NCBI RefSeq assembly: GCF_000281065.1
Contig: NZ_AKKK01000023.1
Span: forward strand, 1 to 63,070
Reading direction: 5' to 3'
DNA length: 63,070 nucleotides
From: Arthrobacter sp. M2012083
GTDB taxonomy: Bacteria > Actinomycetota > Actinomycetes > Actinomycetales > Micrococcaceae
In this document: positions 26,909 to 35,045 of the stretch, piece by piece
How the letters are laid out: the number at the start of each line of letters is the position of its first letter
Numbering within the stretch: the first letter of the stretch is position 1
Made by a program: the position numbers and the translations under genes
Notes under the pieces: model-generated
The model's input: only the letters and a program-made list of their open reading frames with translations
Told to the model about the DNA's origin: nothing
Databases searched by the model: none

Positions 26909-27087
26909 GAGCGGGTCCTTTGCTCGGCGAGTCATGGGTTTGCGTTTATACATGGCCCTGGAAGGTGAGGCCGAAGGGAAGGCTGGGGGGCTTCCCCGCT
27001 GACCATGATTTGCTGTCCCGGTTCTGCACTTTACGAGCGTAGACGGGCAGTTTCATGGGGCACCTCTTTGGTCGGACGGGTTGGTTG

Positions 27088-27119
27088 AACGCCGGGCTCC
27101 TGGAGCCCTGAAGGGCGTT
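27088..27119. repeat. Hairpin in the BCCT leader
   Basis: GGGCTCC and GGAGCCC (27094-27108) face each other across one base, and AACGCC/GGCGTT extend the stem outside a short bulge. It may terminate the upstream IclR transcript or shape the transporter leader. Confidence 0.55.
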
Positions 27120-27205
27120 CCGCATGAATCAACAACATTCGCGCTAAGCAACAGAGTGCGCCCCGTCACACCCAAAGTCAAGGCTTTTCTGCTCTTTGAC
27201 GCAAC

Positions 27206-27217
27206 TTGATATATCAA
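27206..27217. promoter_or_regulatory. Palindromic operator TTGATATATCAA before the BCCT gene
   Basis: This 12-base motif is a perfect palindrome. Close variants occur before fdhA (31764-31775), between purU and the GntR gene (39276-39308) and before pdxS (40124-40159), suggesting one regulator for all. Confidence 0.6.
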
Positions 27218-27283
27218 TTGGCCTTGAGGGCTGGAGTTGCGCTTAACGGTTGCTGTTGTGCTTGTACCTGGTGTAAATGAGGG

Positions 27284-28090
27284 CTAGCGGTGCCTGTAAC
27301 CCATCCGGGCGCTGATGGCCAGCCCGGCCTCCCGGAGCCCTTCAATGAGCCCCGGCTGGTCCTCAGGGGAGAAGCGGAACGCGGGGCCCGAGATGCTTAC
27401 CGCGGCGATAACACTTCCCGAGTGGTTGAAAATTGGCACGGCAATAGCGGTAAGGCCGATCTCAAACTCTTCGTGGACAGTGGCGTAGCCGTTGCGGGCC
27501 ACGTCCAGCAGCTGCTTTTCCAGCTCCCCGCGGTTTGTCACCGTACGTGGCGTTCGCGCCGGCAATCCCACTGCCTTGAGGACCTGGGTTCGCTCGTCGG
27601 CGGTCAACGCGGCAAGAAGGACCTTGCCGCTGGATGTGGCGTGCAGCGGCGTCAGGCTGCCCACCCAGTCGTAGGTGGCCAGTGTTGAGGGCCCCATCGC
27701 CTGGTCCACGTTGACGGCATAGTTGGACCGCAACACAGCCAAGTTGACGGTTTCCTTGTATTCGGCCGCCAGGGCCTCCAGGACTTGGCGCGCCTCATGA
27801 ACCACACTCAGCCTTCCAGGGATGGAAGAAGCCAAGCGGAGGATTCCAAAGCCCAACTGGTACTTGCCGCGTTCACTGTTCTGCCGGACCAGTTCGCGAT
27901 TGACCAAGGAGCCAACCAGCCGGGACACGGTGGACTTGTGGACGCCCATTTCCTCAGCGATATCGCTCACGCCGGCATCGCCTTCCCTGGCCAGGATTTC
28001 CAGGATTTGGAGTGCGCGGTCTACTGACTGAACGCCTCCGCCCTGGGCGTCTGCGTCCTTGTCAGTATCCGGGTTGCTGCGTGCGGCCAT
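27284..28090 (-). CDS. IclR-family regulator
   Basis: The 268-residue product has an IclR winged helix (VDRALQILEILAREGDAGVSDIAEEMGVHKSTVSRLVGSL) near residue 25 and an effector domain with LRSNYAVNVDQAMGPSTLATYDWVG, ATSSGKVLLAAL and GYATVHEEFEIGLTAIAVPI. It starts at ATG 28090 behind AGGATGAG; the ATG three codons upstream sits directly on AGG and is less likely. It lies between fdhD and the BCCT gene on the same strand, so it may control osmolyte uptake or C1 oxidation, but no own operator is visible. It differs in sequence from the IclR at 22380. Confidence 0.85.
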   Translation of the reverse strand: MAARSNPDTDKDADAQGGGVQSVDRALQILEILAREGDAGVSDIAEEMGVHKSTVSRLVGSLVNRELVRQNSERGKYQLGFGILRLASSIPGRLSVVHEARQVLEALAAEYKETVNLAVLRSNYAVNVDQAMGPSTLATYDWVGSLTPLHATSSGKVLLAALTADERTQVLKAVGLPARTPRTVTNRGELEKQLLDVARNGYATVHEEFEIGLTAIAVPIFNHSGSVIAAVSISGPAFRFSPEDQPGLIEGLREAGLAISARMGYRHR

Positions 28091-28130
28091 GATGCTCATC
28101 CTAGACTGACCAGCAGCAACGGCCTGAAAG

Positions 28131-29006
28131 TCAGCGACCCATGAGGGCTTCCTCCTTGACACGTGGACGGGCCAGGCGCTCCCTTCCGGCATAGACGTTG
28201 AGGCTATGTCCCCGGCTGAAGCCAACCAGGGTCACCCCGGTCTCGGTGGCAAGATCGACAGCGAGGCTGGAGGGCGCGCTGACGGCCGCGAGAACCGGAA
28301 TGCCGGCCAAGGCTGCCTTCTGGACGAGTTCGAACGATGCCCTGCCCGAGACCTGCAGGACCAGTCCGGCCAACGGCAGCAGGTCCTGCCGAAGGGCCCA
28401 GCCCACCACTTTGTCCACCGCATTGTGGCGGCCGACGTCTTCCCGCAGGCACAGCAGCTCAGGGCTGGGACCATCCACCCTGAACAGTCCAGCTGCGTGG
28501 ACTCCTCCGGTTCTGTCGAAGACGGCCTGCGCTTCGCGGAGGCGGTCCGGGAGCCCGGCCAGGACATCCACTGGAACCTGTAGACGGTCCAAGGCTGTAT
28601 CGAAGTGGATGGTCTTTCGTACGGCTTCAATGGAGTCCGTGCCGCAGATGCCACACGAACTCGACGTATATACGTGGCGCATGGTGTCCGGCAAGGGAAC
28701 GTCCGGCCGTAGCTGGGCTTCCACTACATTAAAGGTCTGCACTCCGTCCTTCTCGCCCGCACAGAACCGGAGGGAGATCAGCTCCGAAGGGTTGCGGATG
28801 ATGCCCTCGGACACCAGGAATCCAGCCACCAAGTCAAAGTCGTCGCCCGGCGTCCTCATGGTCACGGCAAAGGATGTGCCCCCAATCCTGATTTCCAAGG
28901 GTTCTTCGGCGGCCAGGACATCCTCCTTGAACCGCACGGACTGTTCGGTGTCCGCTGCGTCCAAGCGGAAACGATGGATCTTCCTGCGCTGGGTCATGCG
29001 CGCCAT
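28131..29006 (-). CDS. fdhD: Formate dehydrogenase accessory sulfurtransferase FdhD
   Basis: The 291-residue product shows FdhD landmarks. There is an N-terminal EEPLEIRIGGTSFAVTMRTPGDDFDLVAGFLVSEGI, then the redox-active SSCGICGTDS pair near residue 120, CLREDVGRHNAVDKVVG near residue 210, and GFSRGHSLNVY at the end. FdhD hands sulfur from a cysteine desulfurase to the molybdenum cofactor of formate dehydrogenases. The start at 29006 has AGGAGG 9 bases upstream and overlaps the moeA end by 13 bases. Together with moeA it supports the molybdopterin enzyme encoded at 31814-34132. Confidence 0.92.
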   Translation of the reverse strand: MARMTQRRKIHRFRLDAADTEQSVRFKEDVLAAEEPLEIRIGGTSFAVTMRTPGDDFDLVAGFLVSEGIIRNPSELISLRFCAGEKDGVQTFNVVEAQLRPDVPLPDTMRHVYTSSSCGICGTDSIEAVRKTIHFDTALDRLQVPVDVLAGLPDRLREAQAVFDRTGGVHAAGLFRVDGPSPELLCLREDVGRHNAVDKVVGWALRQDLLPLAGLVLQVSGRASFELVQKAALAGIPVLAAVSAPSSLAVDLATETGVTLVGFSRGHSLNVYAGRERLARPRVKEEALMGR

Positions 29007-30274
29007 GTGGCGTACCCTCCTGATTGGTCCGGAGAATTGATGGGTGCCGTCCACGGCAGCGGCAGGACAGGTACGGGCGCGCCGGCCGCGACGCCTTCAG
29101 GGGGAACAGCCATATATCCGTCTGCCCAGGCAAGCCCGCGCATCATCCCTGGACCCGTGCGGGAGGCAGGGAACGCGAGACCGTGGATCAGGGTGCAGGG
29201 CATGAGGCGTGTCCGTCCTGGGTCCGCGTCAATGTCGGCTCCGGACGTCATGGGCACGGCTCCCTTGAGAGGCCTGCCTTCCATGGCGGCCAGCAAGGGT
29301 TCCCCAAGGGTCATCAGCGCCATCATCGCGGCCAGGGGATTGCCCGGAAGCCCGATGACGAAACGCCCATCAGGAAGTTCCGCCAACACTGCCGGATGCC
29401 CCGGCCGCATGGCGATTTCGTCCAGGAGGAGCCGACCCCCGAGTGCCACGATGGCATCGCGGAAGTGGTCTGTCCCGGATTTTCCCGTCCCGCCGGTGGT
29501 GATCGTCACGTCGGGCGGTAAGCCATCAGGATCGCGGCCAAGCGCCGCCATCCACTCTTGGTACGAGTCGCCTATTCTGAGCTGACCGTTGGGCTCCCCG
29601 CCCAACTGTGAAATCACGGCATCCAGCTGCGGGCCGAATGCGTCGCGGACCTGTCCTGGCGCCGGCTCGCCTGAGGTGACCACTTCAGAACCGGTAAGTA
29701 CGACGGCGACCCTCGGCTTGCGCTGCACCTGAACGTGATCGTGGCCTGCCACAGCGGCCAGGGCAATATGAGCCGGATTGAGGAGCGTGCCGGCGGGTAT
29801 GAGGACATCTCCGGCTGCGGCTTCTTCTCCGGCTGGACGAATGTGCCGGCCAAGGCGTGTCTCGCCCGGCTTGGCGTCGTGCCTGAGCGAGAGGTGCCCA
29901 CCCCCGGCTACCTGGCCGCTTTCCTTACGCAGGACTGCCGTGGCGCCGGCTGGAACGAGGCCGCCGGTGGCGATGAGGCTGGCTTCGCCCGGCGACAGCG
30001 GCAGCCCCGCCGTCGTTAATATCCAAGGACCGCTGCCGTTGATGGCCCAGCCGTCCATGGCGGACGACGCATAGTGGGGCAGGTTCCGTTGAGCGGTGAC
30101 GGGGCTGGTCAGGGTGCGCCCGATCGCCTCGCCGAGGGTGACATTGGACGACGGGAGTGGGCGGGTGCAGTGGTATGCCAGCTCACGTGCTTCGGCCCAC
30201 GAGGGTGCGTGCCGCGGTTCATCGCTCAACGGGGACCCCGCATGGGCGTTGGTGAAGGTTGCTTGTGCAAGCAT
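28994..30274 (-). CDS. moeA: Molybdopterin molybdotransferase MoeA
   Basis: The 426-residue product matches MoeA in length and motifs. It has NLPHYASSAMDGWAI near residue 70, PAGTLLNPAHIALAAVAGHD, RVAVVLTGSEV, ITTGGTGKSGTDHF near residue 255, and FVIGLPGNPLAAMM near residue 320. It inserts molybdate into adenylated molybdopterin. ATG at 30274 follows CAGGAAG. A 15-bp hairpin lies in the 124-base gap to fdhA upstream, and the end overlaps fdhD. Its presence in this island suggests supply of cofactor to the formate-dehydrogenase-like enzyme; other Moco synthesis genes must be elsewhere. Confidence 0.92.
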   Translation of the reverse strand: MLAQATFTNAHAGSPLSDEPRHAPSWAEARELAYHCTRPLPSSNVTLGEAIGRTLTSPVTAQRNLPHYASSAMDGWAINGSGPWILTTAGLPLSPGEASLIATGGLVPAGATAVLRKESGQVAGGGHLSLRHDAKPGETRLGRHIRPAGEEAAAGDVLIPAGTLLNPAHIALAAVAGHDHVQVQRKPRVAVVLTGSEVVTSGEPAPGQVRDAFGPQLDAVISQLGGEPNGQLRIGDSYQEWMAALGRDPDGLPPDVTITTGGTGKSGTDHFRDAIVALGGRLLLDEIAMRPGHPAVLAELPDGRFVIGLPGNPLAAMMALMTLGEPLLAAMEGRPLKGAVPMTSGADIDADPGRTRLMPCTLIHGLAFPASRTGPGMMRGLAWADGYMAVPPEGVAAGAPVPVLPLPWTAPINSPDQSGGYATWRA

Positions 30275-30314
30275 GGGTGCCCGCTTCCTGAGGTGGTGCT
30301 TCCGGTGAAACGCA

Positions 30315-30369
30315 GATACCGGGGACTGCCCGGCCTTCCCGTAATTCTTGCCGCGCAGTCCCCGGTATC
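30315..30369 (-). terminator. Hairpin between fdhA and moeA
   Basis: A perfect 15-bp stem (GATACCGGGGACTGC and complement) encloses 25 bases that can form an inner CGGC/GCCG pairing. It lies 30 bases after the fdhA stop and 41 bases before the moeA start, without a T-run. It may be a terminator or an attenuator that sets moeA-fdhD expression. Confidence 0.65.
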
Positions 30370-30398
30370 CGTGTGGTGCGTACTGAGCCGGACGTGTA

Positions 30399-31616
30399 TT
30401 AAGCCTTCACGTAGCCGTTGGGGTTCAGCACGAACTTTGTTGCCGCTCCGGCGTCGAATTCGGCGTAGCCGCGCGGAGCGTCTTCGAGCGGGATGGCTTG
30501 GGCGTTGACTGCCTTGGCGATCTGGACCTTGTCATGGAGGATGGCCATCATCAGCTGCCGGTTGTACTTCATGACCGGGCACTGGCCGGTGGTGAAGGAC
30601 AGGGATTTGGCCCAGCCGGTACCAAGGGACAGCGAGAGCGAGCCGTGCTTGGCGGCATCGTCGATTCCACCCGGATCGCCGGTGACGTAGAGCCCCGGGA
30701 TGCCCAGGGATCCGCCGGCGGCAGTGATGTCCATGAGGGAGTTCAACACAGTGGCTGGAGCCTCGTGTGAGGCATCCTTGCCGTGACCGCGGGCTTCGAA
30801 GCCCACCGCGTCCACGCCGCAGTCCACTTCCGGAACGCCGAGGATCTGGGCGATCTGCTCCTTCGGATCGCCGTTGGACACGTTGACTGTTTCGCAGCCG
30901 AAGGAACGTGCCTGTGCCAGGCGGTCCTCGTTCATATCGCCCACAATCACGACGGCGGCGCCAAGCAGTTGTGCGCCCACGGCGGCAGCAAGGCCCACAG
31001 GCCCGGCACCTGCGACGTAAACTGTGGACCCCACGCCCACGCCGGCGGTGACGGCACCATGGAAGCCGGTGGGGAAGATGTCCGAGAGCATGGTCAGGTC
31101 CATGATCTTTTCCAGGGCCTGATCGCGGTCCGGGAAGCGCAGCAGGTTCCAGTCGGCGTAGGGGACCAGGACGAACTCTGCTTGTCCGCCCACCCAGCCT
31201 CCCATGTCCACGTAGCCGTAGGCGCTGCCGGGGCGGTCGGGGTTGACGTTGAGGCAGATGCCGGTCTTCTGCTCCTTGCAGTTCCGGCAACGGCCACAGG
31301 AAATGTTGAACGGCACCGAGACGATGTCGCCTACCTTGATGAACTCGACGTCGGGTCCCACCTCCACCACTTCGCCGGTGATTTCGTGGCCGAGGACCAG
31401 GTCCTGCGGAGCCGTGGTGCGGCCCCGAACCATGTGCTGGTCCGAACCGCAAATGTTGGTGGTTACAGTGCGGAGGATCGCGCCATGAGGCACCTTCCGG
31501 CCGACGTTGGCCGGGTTGACGCCCGGTCCGTCCTTAAGCTCAAACGTTGGGTAGTCGGTGTCGATGATCTCGACGACACCAGGTTCCTTGTAGGCGACTG
31601 CTCTGTTTCCTGACAT
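30399..31616 (-). CDS. fdhA: Glutathione-independent formaldehyde dehydrogenase
   Basis: The 405-residue product is a zinc-dependent medium-chain dehydrogenase of the Pseudomonas putida FdhA type. The catalytic-zinc Cys lies in TTNICGSDQHMVRGRT near residue 53, with GHEITGEVVEVG after it. The structural-zinc motif is CGRCRNCKEQKTGIC near residue 105, and the NAD motif is VYVAGAGPVGLAAAV near residue 175. The long insert with GDPGGIDDAAKHGSLSLSLG is characteristic. It oxidises formaldehyde to formate with tightly bound NAD. ATG at 31616 follows AAGAGGGAG. It should detoxify formaldehyde from betaine, dimethylglycine and sarcosine demethylation. The leader has an operator-like motif and a hairpin. 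Confidence 0.9.
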   Translation of the reverse strand: MSGNRAVAYKEPGVVEIIDTDYPTFELKDGPGVNPANVGRKVPHGAILRTVTTNICGSDQHMVRGRTTAPQDLVLGHEITGEVVEVGPDVEFIKVGDIVSVPFNISCGRCRNCKEQKTGICLNVNPDRPGSAYGYVDMGGWVGGQAEFVLVPYADWNLLRFPDRDQALEKIMDLTMLSDIFPTGFHGAVTAGVGVGSTVYVAGAGPVGLAAAVGAQLLGAAVVIVGDMNEDRLAQARSFGCETVNVSNGDPKEQIAQILGVPEVDCGVDAVGFEARGHGKDASHEAPATVLNSLMDITAAGGSLGIPGLYVTGDPGGIDDAAKHGSLSLSLGTGWAKSLSFTTGQCPVMKYNRQLMMAILHDKVQIAKAVNAQAIPLEDAPRGYAEFDAGAATKFVLNPNGYVKA

Positions 31617-31670
31617 GGTCACTCCCTCTTCTTTGGCTATTGCTGAACTGCTGCCCAATGGTCCGAAAGC

Positions 31671-31720
31671 GGTGCTTCGATGAGGAAATACCTCCCCAGG
31701 TTTCAGGCCATCGAAGCACC
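31671..31720. repeat. Inverted repeat in the fdhA leader
   Basis: GGTGCTTCGATG at 31671-31682 pairs with CATCGAAGCACC at 31709-31720, a 12-bp perfect stem with a 26-base loop. It lies between the operator-like motif and the fdhA start, or may end the upstream oxidoreductase transcript. Confidence 0.55.
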
Positions 31721-31741
31721 ATTCACGGACAACCGGACAGC

Positions 31742-31775
31742 TGATATTTCCATCAAGATGCGATAGATATATCAG
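31742..31775. promoter_or_regulatory. Operator-like motif pair before fdhA
   Basis: AGATATATCA at 31765-31774 and the weaker TGATATTTCC at 31742-31751 are 23 bases apart. The first matches the palindrome before the BCCT gene, and the 23-base spacing equals that of the pair upstream of purU. Confidence 0.5.
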
Positions 31776-31813
31776 TCATACTATGTGACACAACTCATGG
31801 TGTACAGCGGCTC

Positions 31814-34132
31814 CTAGGCCTTCTCCAACCGGATGATCACGGATTTGGAGGTGGGCGTTCCGCTGGTGTCCGCCACGGAGTCCAGGGGCACCAGGACATT
31901 CGTCTCCGGATAGTACGCAGCGGCGCAGCCTTTCGGAGTCGAATAGGAGACGATGCGGAAGTTCTCGGCCCGCCGGTCCGTTCCCTGGAATTCGGAGATC
32001 AGGTGCACCATCTCGCCGTCGGCGAAGCCCAGCTCGGTGATGTCGTCAGCGTTGATGAGCACCACGCGACGTCCACCATGGATGCCACGGTAGCGATCGT
32101 CCTTGCCGTAGATGGTGGTGTTGTACTGGTCGTGTGAACGCAGGGTTTGCAGGACCAAGCGGCCAGGAGGGATCTTGATGAACTCCAGCTCATTGCCGGT
32201 GAAGTGCGCTTTTCCTGATGCGGTGTCGAACTTCCTGGCATCGCGCGGCGGGTGTGGCAGGACAAAACCGCCCGGGTGCTGGATCCGTGCTTCGAAGTCT
32301 TCAAAGCCGTCGAATACCGCTTCGATATGTTTGCGGATCAGCGAGTAGTCGTCCCTCATGGCCAGCCAGGAAGCCTGCGGGGTGTTGGGCAGGCGTTGGT
32401 GACCGTCTTTGAACAGCCTGTCTGCAAGGTTGCACACAATAGCTACTTCGGAGTGGAGATGTTCACTTGCAGGCTTGAGGCGTCCCCGTGATGCGTGGAC
32501 GGCGCTCATGGAGTCTTCCACGGTGACCCGCTGGTCGCCGGTCCGCTGGGTATCCTTCTCGGTGCGTCCCAGGGTAGGCAGGATCAGCGCCCGGCGACCC
32601 GTGGACAAGTGCGAGTGGTTCAATTTCGTGGAGATCTGAACGGTCAGCCGGGTGTTTGCCAGGGCTTGCTCGGTGACGTCGGAATCGGGGGCAGCCCGGA
32701 CGAAGTTGCCGCCCATGCCCATGAAGAAACGGACTTTGCCGTCCCGCATGGCGCGAATGGCTGCCACGGTGTCATAGCCGTGCTCGCGAGGAGACCGGAA
32801 CTCGAATTCCTGGTCAAGCCGGTCGTGGAAGGTCTCAGGCATTTTCTCGAAGATGCCCATGGTGCGGTCACCCTGGACGTTCGAGTGGCCGCGCACAGGA
32901 CAAACGCCGGCGCCGGGCTTGCCGATGTTGCCTTGAAGCAGGAGAACGTTGACTACATCGCGAAGGGTGGGTACGGAGTGTTTGTGTTGGGTCAGGCCCA
33001 TGGCCCAGCACACGATGGTGGCGCTGGAGTCCAGCATCCGTTCACCTGTCGAATGGATCTGCTCAAGGGTGAGGCCGGTTGCCTCCACAATGTCTTCCCA
33101 CTCCACCTTTTCCAGGTACCGCAGGTAGTCGTCGATGCCCACGGTGTGGTTGTTGATGAAGTCATGGTCCAAGACCGTTCGCAGCCCCGGGGTGTTCCGT
33201 CCGGCAGCTTCGGCTTCAAGCAGGTATTTGCCCAGGCCTTGGAAGAGGGCTTGGTCGCCGCCGGCGCGGATCTGCAGGAAGTCGTCCGTCAGTTGGGTCC
33301 CTTGAATCATGCCTGCCACATGCTGCGGGTTCTCAAAGTGCAGGAGACCTGCTTCGGGAAGGGGGTTGACGGACACGATGACTGCGCCGTTTTTCTTCGC
33401 CTTCTCCAGCGCACTGAGCATGCGCGGGTGGTTGGTACCGGGATTCTGCCCGGCCACGAAGATCAGCGACGCCGTCTCCAGGTCCATCAGGCTGACGGAA
33501 CCCTTGCCGATGCCGATGGTTTCCACCAGGGCGGAACCTGAGGACTCGTGGCACATGTTGGAGCAGTCCGGGAGGTTGTTGGTGCCCAGGCCGCGAACCA
33601 AGAGTTGGTAAACGAATGCTGCTTCATTGGAGGTCCGGCCGGAGGTGTAGAAGACGGCTTCGTCAGGATGTTCCAGGCTTCGCAGCTCCTCAGCCATGAG
33701 GTCATAGGCCTCCTCCCAGTCGATGGCCCTGTAGTGGGTAGCGCCTTCGTCCAGGAACATCGGGTGGGTGAGCCGGCCTTGCTGGCCCAGCCAGAAGTCG
33801 TCGCGCGTCTTGAGGTCGGCGATGGAATGCTGAGCGAAAAACTCCGGCGTGACACGGCGCCGGGTGGCTTCCTCGGCTACTGCTTTGGCACCGTTCTCGC
33901 AGAACTCTGCCGCGTTGCGCTTTTCGTGCTCGGGCCAGGCGCACCCCATGCAGTCGAAGCCGTCCAGCTGGTTCACTGCCAGCAGTGTCTGAACGCTGCG
34001 CAGTGGTCCCATCTGTTCCAGCGAAATCTTCAAGGCGTTGGCAACAGCGGGGATACCCACGGCCTTGGTCTTGGGTTTGGTGACGGTCAGCTTTGACTCG
34101 TCGATGTTCTCGCGGGGGGCTTTGGAATGCAT
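31814..34132 (-). CDS. Molybdopterin oxidoreductase, FdhF/YdeP family
   Basis: The 772-residue product begins with an Fe-S motif (FDCMGCAWPE, with a third Cys about 14 residues on) and the molybdopterin domain. The probable Mo ligand Cys is in CSNMCHESSGSAL near residue 200. LIFVAGQNPGTNHPRM and MGLTQHKHSVPT follow, with a C-terminal molydopterin-dinucleotide-binding domain near residue 650. This layout fits the YdeP-like branch of formate dehydrogenase alpha subunits; no selenocysteine codon is seen. ATG at 34132 has GAAGGG ahead. Context with PurU, FolD, FdhD and MoeA makes formate the likely substrate, though for YdeP proteins the activity is not firmly proven. Confidence 0.8.
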   Translation of the reverse strand: MHSKAPRENIDESKLTVTKPKTKAVGIPAVANALKISLEQMGPLRSVQTLLAVNQLDGFDCMGCAWPEHEKRNAAEFCENGAKAVAEEATRRRVTPEFFAQHSIADLKTRDDFWLGQQGRLTHPMFLDEGATHYRAIDWEEAYDLMAEELRSLEHPDEAVFYTSGRTSNEAAFVYQLLVRGLGTNNLPDCSNMCHESSGSALVETIGIGKGSVSLMDLETASLIFVAGQNPGTNHPRMLSALEKAKKNGAVIVSVNPLPEAGLLHFENPQHVAGMIQGTQLTDDFLQIRAGGDQALFQGLGKYLLEAEAAGRNTPGLRTVLDHDFINNHTVGIDDYLRYLEKVEWEDIVEATGLTLEQIHSTGERMLDSSATIVCWAMGLTQHKHSVPTLRDVVNVLLLQGNIGKPGAGVCPVRGHSNVQGDRTMGIFEKMPETFHDRLDQEFEFRSPREHGYDTVAAIRAMRDGKVRFFMGMGGNFVRAAPDSDVTEQALANTRLTVQISTKLNHSHLSTGRRALILPTLGRTEKDTQRTGDQRVTVEDSMSAVHASRGRLKPASEHLHSEVAIVCNLADRLFKDGHQRLPNTPQASWLAMRDDYSLIRKHIEAVFDGFEDFEARIQHPGGFVLPHPPRDARKFDTASGKAHFTGNELEFIKIPPGRLVLQTLRSHDQYNTTIYGKDDRYRGIHGGRRVVLINADDITELGFADGEMVHLISEFQGTDRRAENFRIVSYSTPKGCAAAYYPETNVLVPLDSVADTSGTPTSKSVIIRLEKA

Positions 34133-34142
34133 GGGGAACCCT

Positions 34143-35045
34143 TCAGATCCGGGAAGTGAAAGCAGTGAGCAGCGTGGTGCGGGACTGTTGCCGGGCGGCT
34201 TCAACCGTGTGCAGCAGCAAAAGCGCGGTGGTCACTGACCCGACGCCTCCAGGGACCGGGCTCAGGCCGGCCGCGACGCCGGTGACGCTGGCTTCGTCAA
34301 CATCACCCACCAACGAACCGTCGGGCAGGACGTTCGTGCCGACGTCGATCACCACAGTCTCCGGGGAAAGGTGGCTGCCCTTCAGCAGCCCGGTCCGTCC
34401 GGCGGCAACAACCACGACGTCGGCCGGCTGGGTATAGCGCTCCAGCGGTCCTGATTTGGAATGGCAGGTGGTGACCGTGGCGTCCCTTTCGAGGAGGAGC
34501 AGGGACAGTGGCTTGCCCACCACGGCGGAACGCCCGACGACGGCCACGTTGCGCCCCGCGACGGGAATCTGGAAGTGGTCCAGCAACTCCACCACGGCCT
34601 GGGCTGTAGCGGGTGCGAAGGCGGGCTGCCCCACGGCCAAGCGGCCGAGGCTGAGCGGATTGGCGCCGTCGATGTCCTTTTCCGGAGCGATGAGGCCCAC
34701 CAGACGGTCGGCCCGGACAGCCGCAGGCAGGGGAGTCTGGAGGATGATGCCGTGGACGGATGGCTCGGTGCTGAGGTCGGCCAGGACGCTGGCCAGCACT
34801 TGTTCGGTGGCATCGTGACCAAGATCGACAATCCTGCAACCAATACCGGCTCGTCCGGCTGCACGCTCGATGGAACGGACATACCAGTGCGTCGATTCGT
34901 CGTCCGTTGCAACAACAACAGCCAGGACCGGGCGAATGCCCTCGTCATCCAGGAGGGCGGTCTCCTCATGGGCGCGCTGCTGGATAAGGGCAGCGAGCGG
35001 CTTGCCGGAAAGCAGTTTGGTGTTCCCGCGCACTTCGGTGGTCAT
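34143..35045 (-). CDS. folD: Methylene-THF dehydrogenase/methenyl-THF cyclohydrolase
   Basis: The 300-residue product is FolD. Signs are the Tyr-Val/Lys-type active region near the N-terminus (THWYVRSIERAAGRAGI), ILQTPLPAAV near residue 100, the PGGVGSVTTALLLLHT ending near residue 275, and VVGRSAVVGKPLSLLLL for NADP binding near residue 170. An often conserved Lys is replaced in the YVRS stretch, as the usual YVxxK reads YVRSI here, which may weaken the cyclohydrolase step. That would explain why a separate cyclodeaminase-type gene precedes it with a four-base overlap. It oxidises 5,10-methylene-THF, the product of dimethylglycine oxidase. Confidence 0.9.
   Translation of the reverse strand: MTTEVRGNTKLLSGKPLAALIQQRAHEETALLDDEGIRPVLAVVVATDDESTHWYVRSIERAAGRAGIGCRIVDLGHDATEQVLASVLADLSTEPSVHGIILQTPLPAAVRADRLVGLIAPEKDIDGANPLSLGRLAVGQPAFAPATAQAVVELLDHFQIPVAGRNVAVVGRSAVVGKPLSLLLLERDATVTTCHSKSGPLERYTQPADVVVVAAGRTGLLKGSHLSPETVVIDVGTNVLPDGSLVGDVDEASVTGVAAGLSPVPGGVGSVTTALLLLHTVEAARQQSRTTLLTAFTSRI

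Larger units (their letters stand above)
26909..27283. other. 375-base intergenic leader of the BCCT gene
   Basis: No protein gene is supported here. The stretch contains the palindrome at 27206-27217 and a compact hairpin at 27088-27119 between it and the transporter gene. Apart from these I see no RNA gene or riboswitch consensus. Confidence 0.6.

Noticed and set aside
26909..26953. Longer N-terminus of the BCCT protein from ATG 26953 or 26935
   Set aside because: These codons lack a ribosome site, while ATG 26908 has AAAGGA upstream; the longer forms cannot be excluded.
26909..27283. Possible glycine, SAM or other riboswitch in the long BCCT leader
   Set aside because: Only a simple hairpin and a palindrome are visible; none of the conserved cores I know is present.
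28664..28675. ACGTATATACGT palindrome
   Set aside because: It lies inside the fdhD coding region and does not match the TGATATATCA motif well; taken as coincidence.
29110..29120. CATATATCC resembling the operator motif
   Set aside because: Inside the moeA coding region, single copy, explained by the codons there.
32495..33541. 348-codon plus-strand open frame opposite the molybdopterin oxidoreductase
   Set aside because: Shadow frame on the complementary strand of a well-supported gene; no ribosome site and no recognisable motif.
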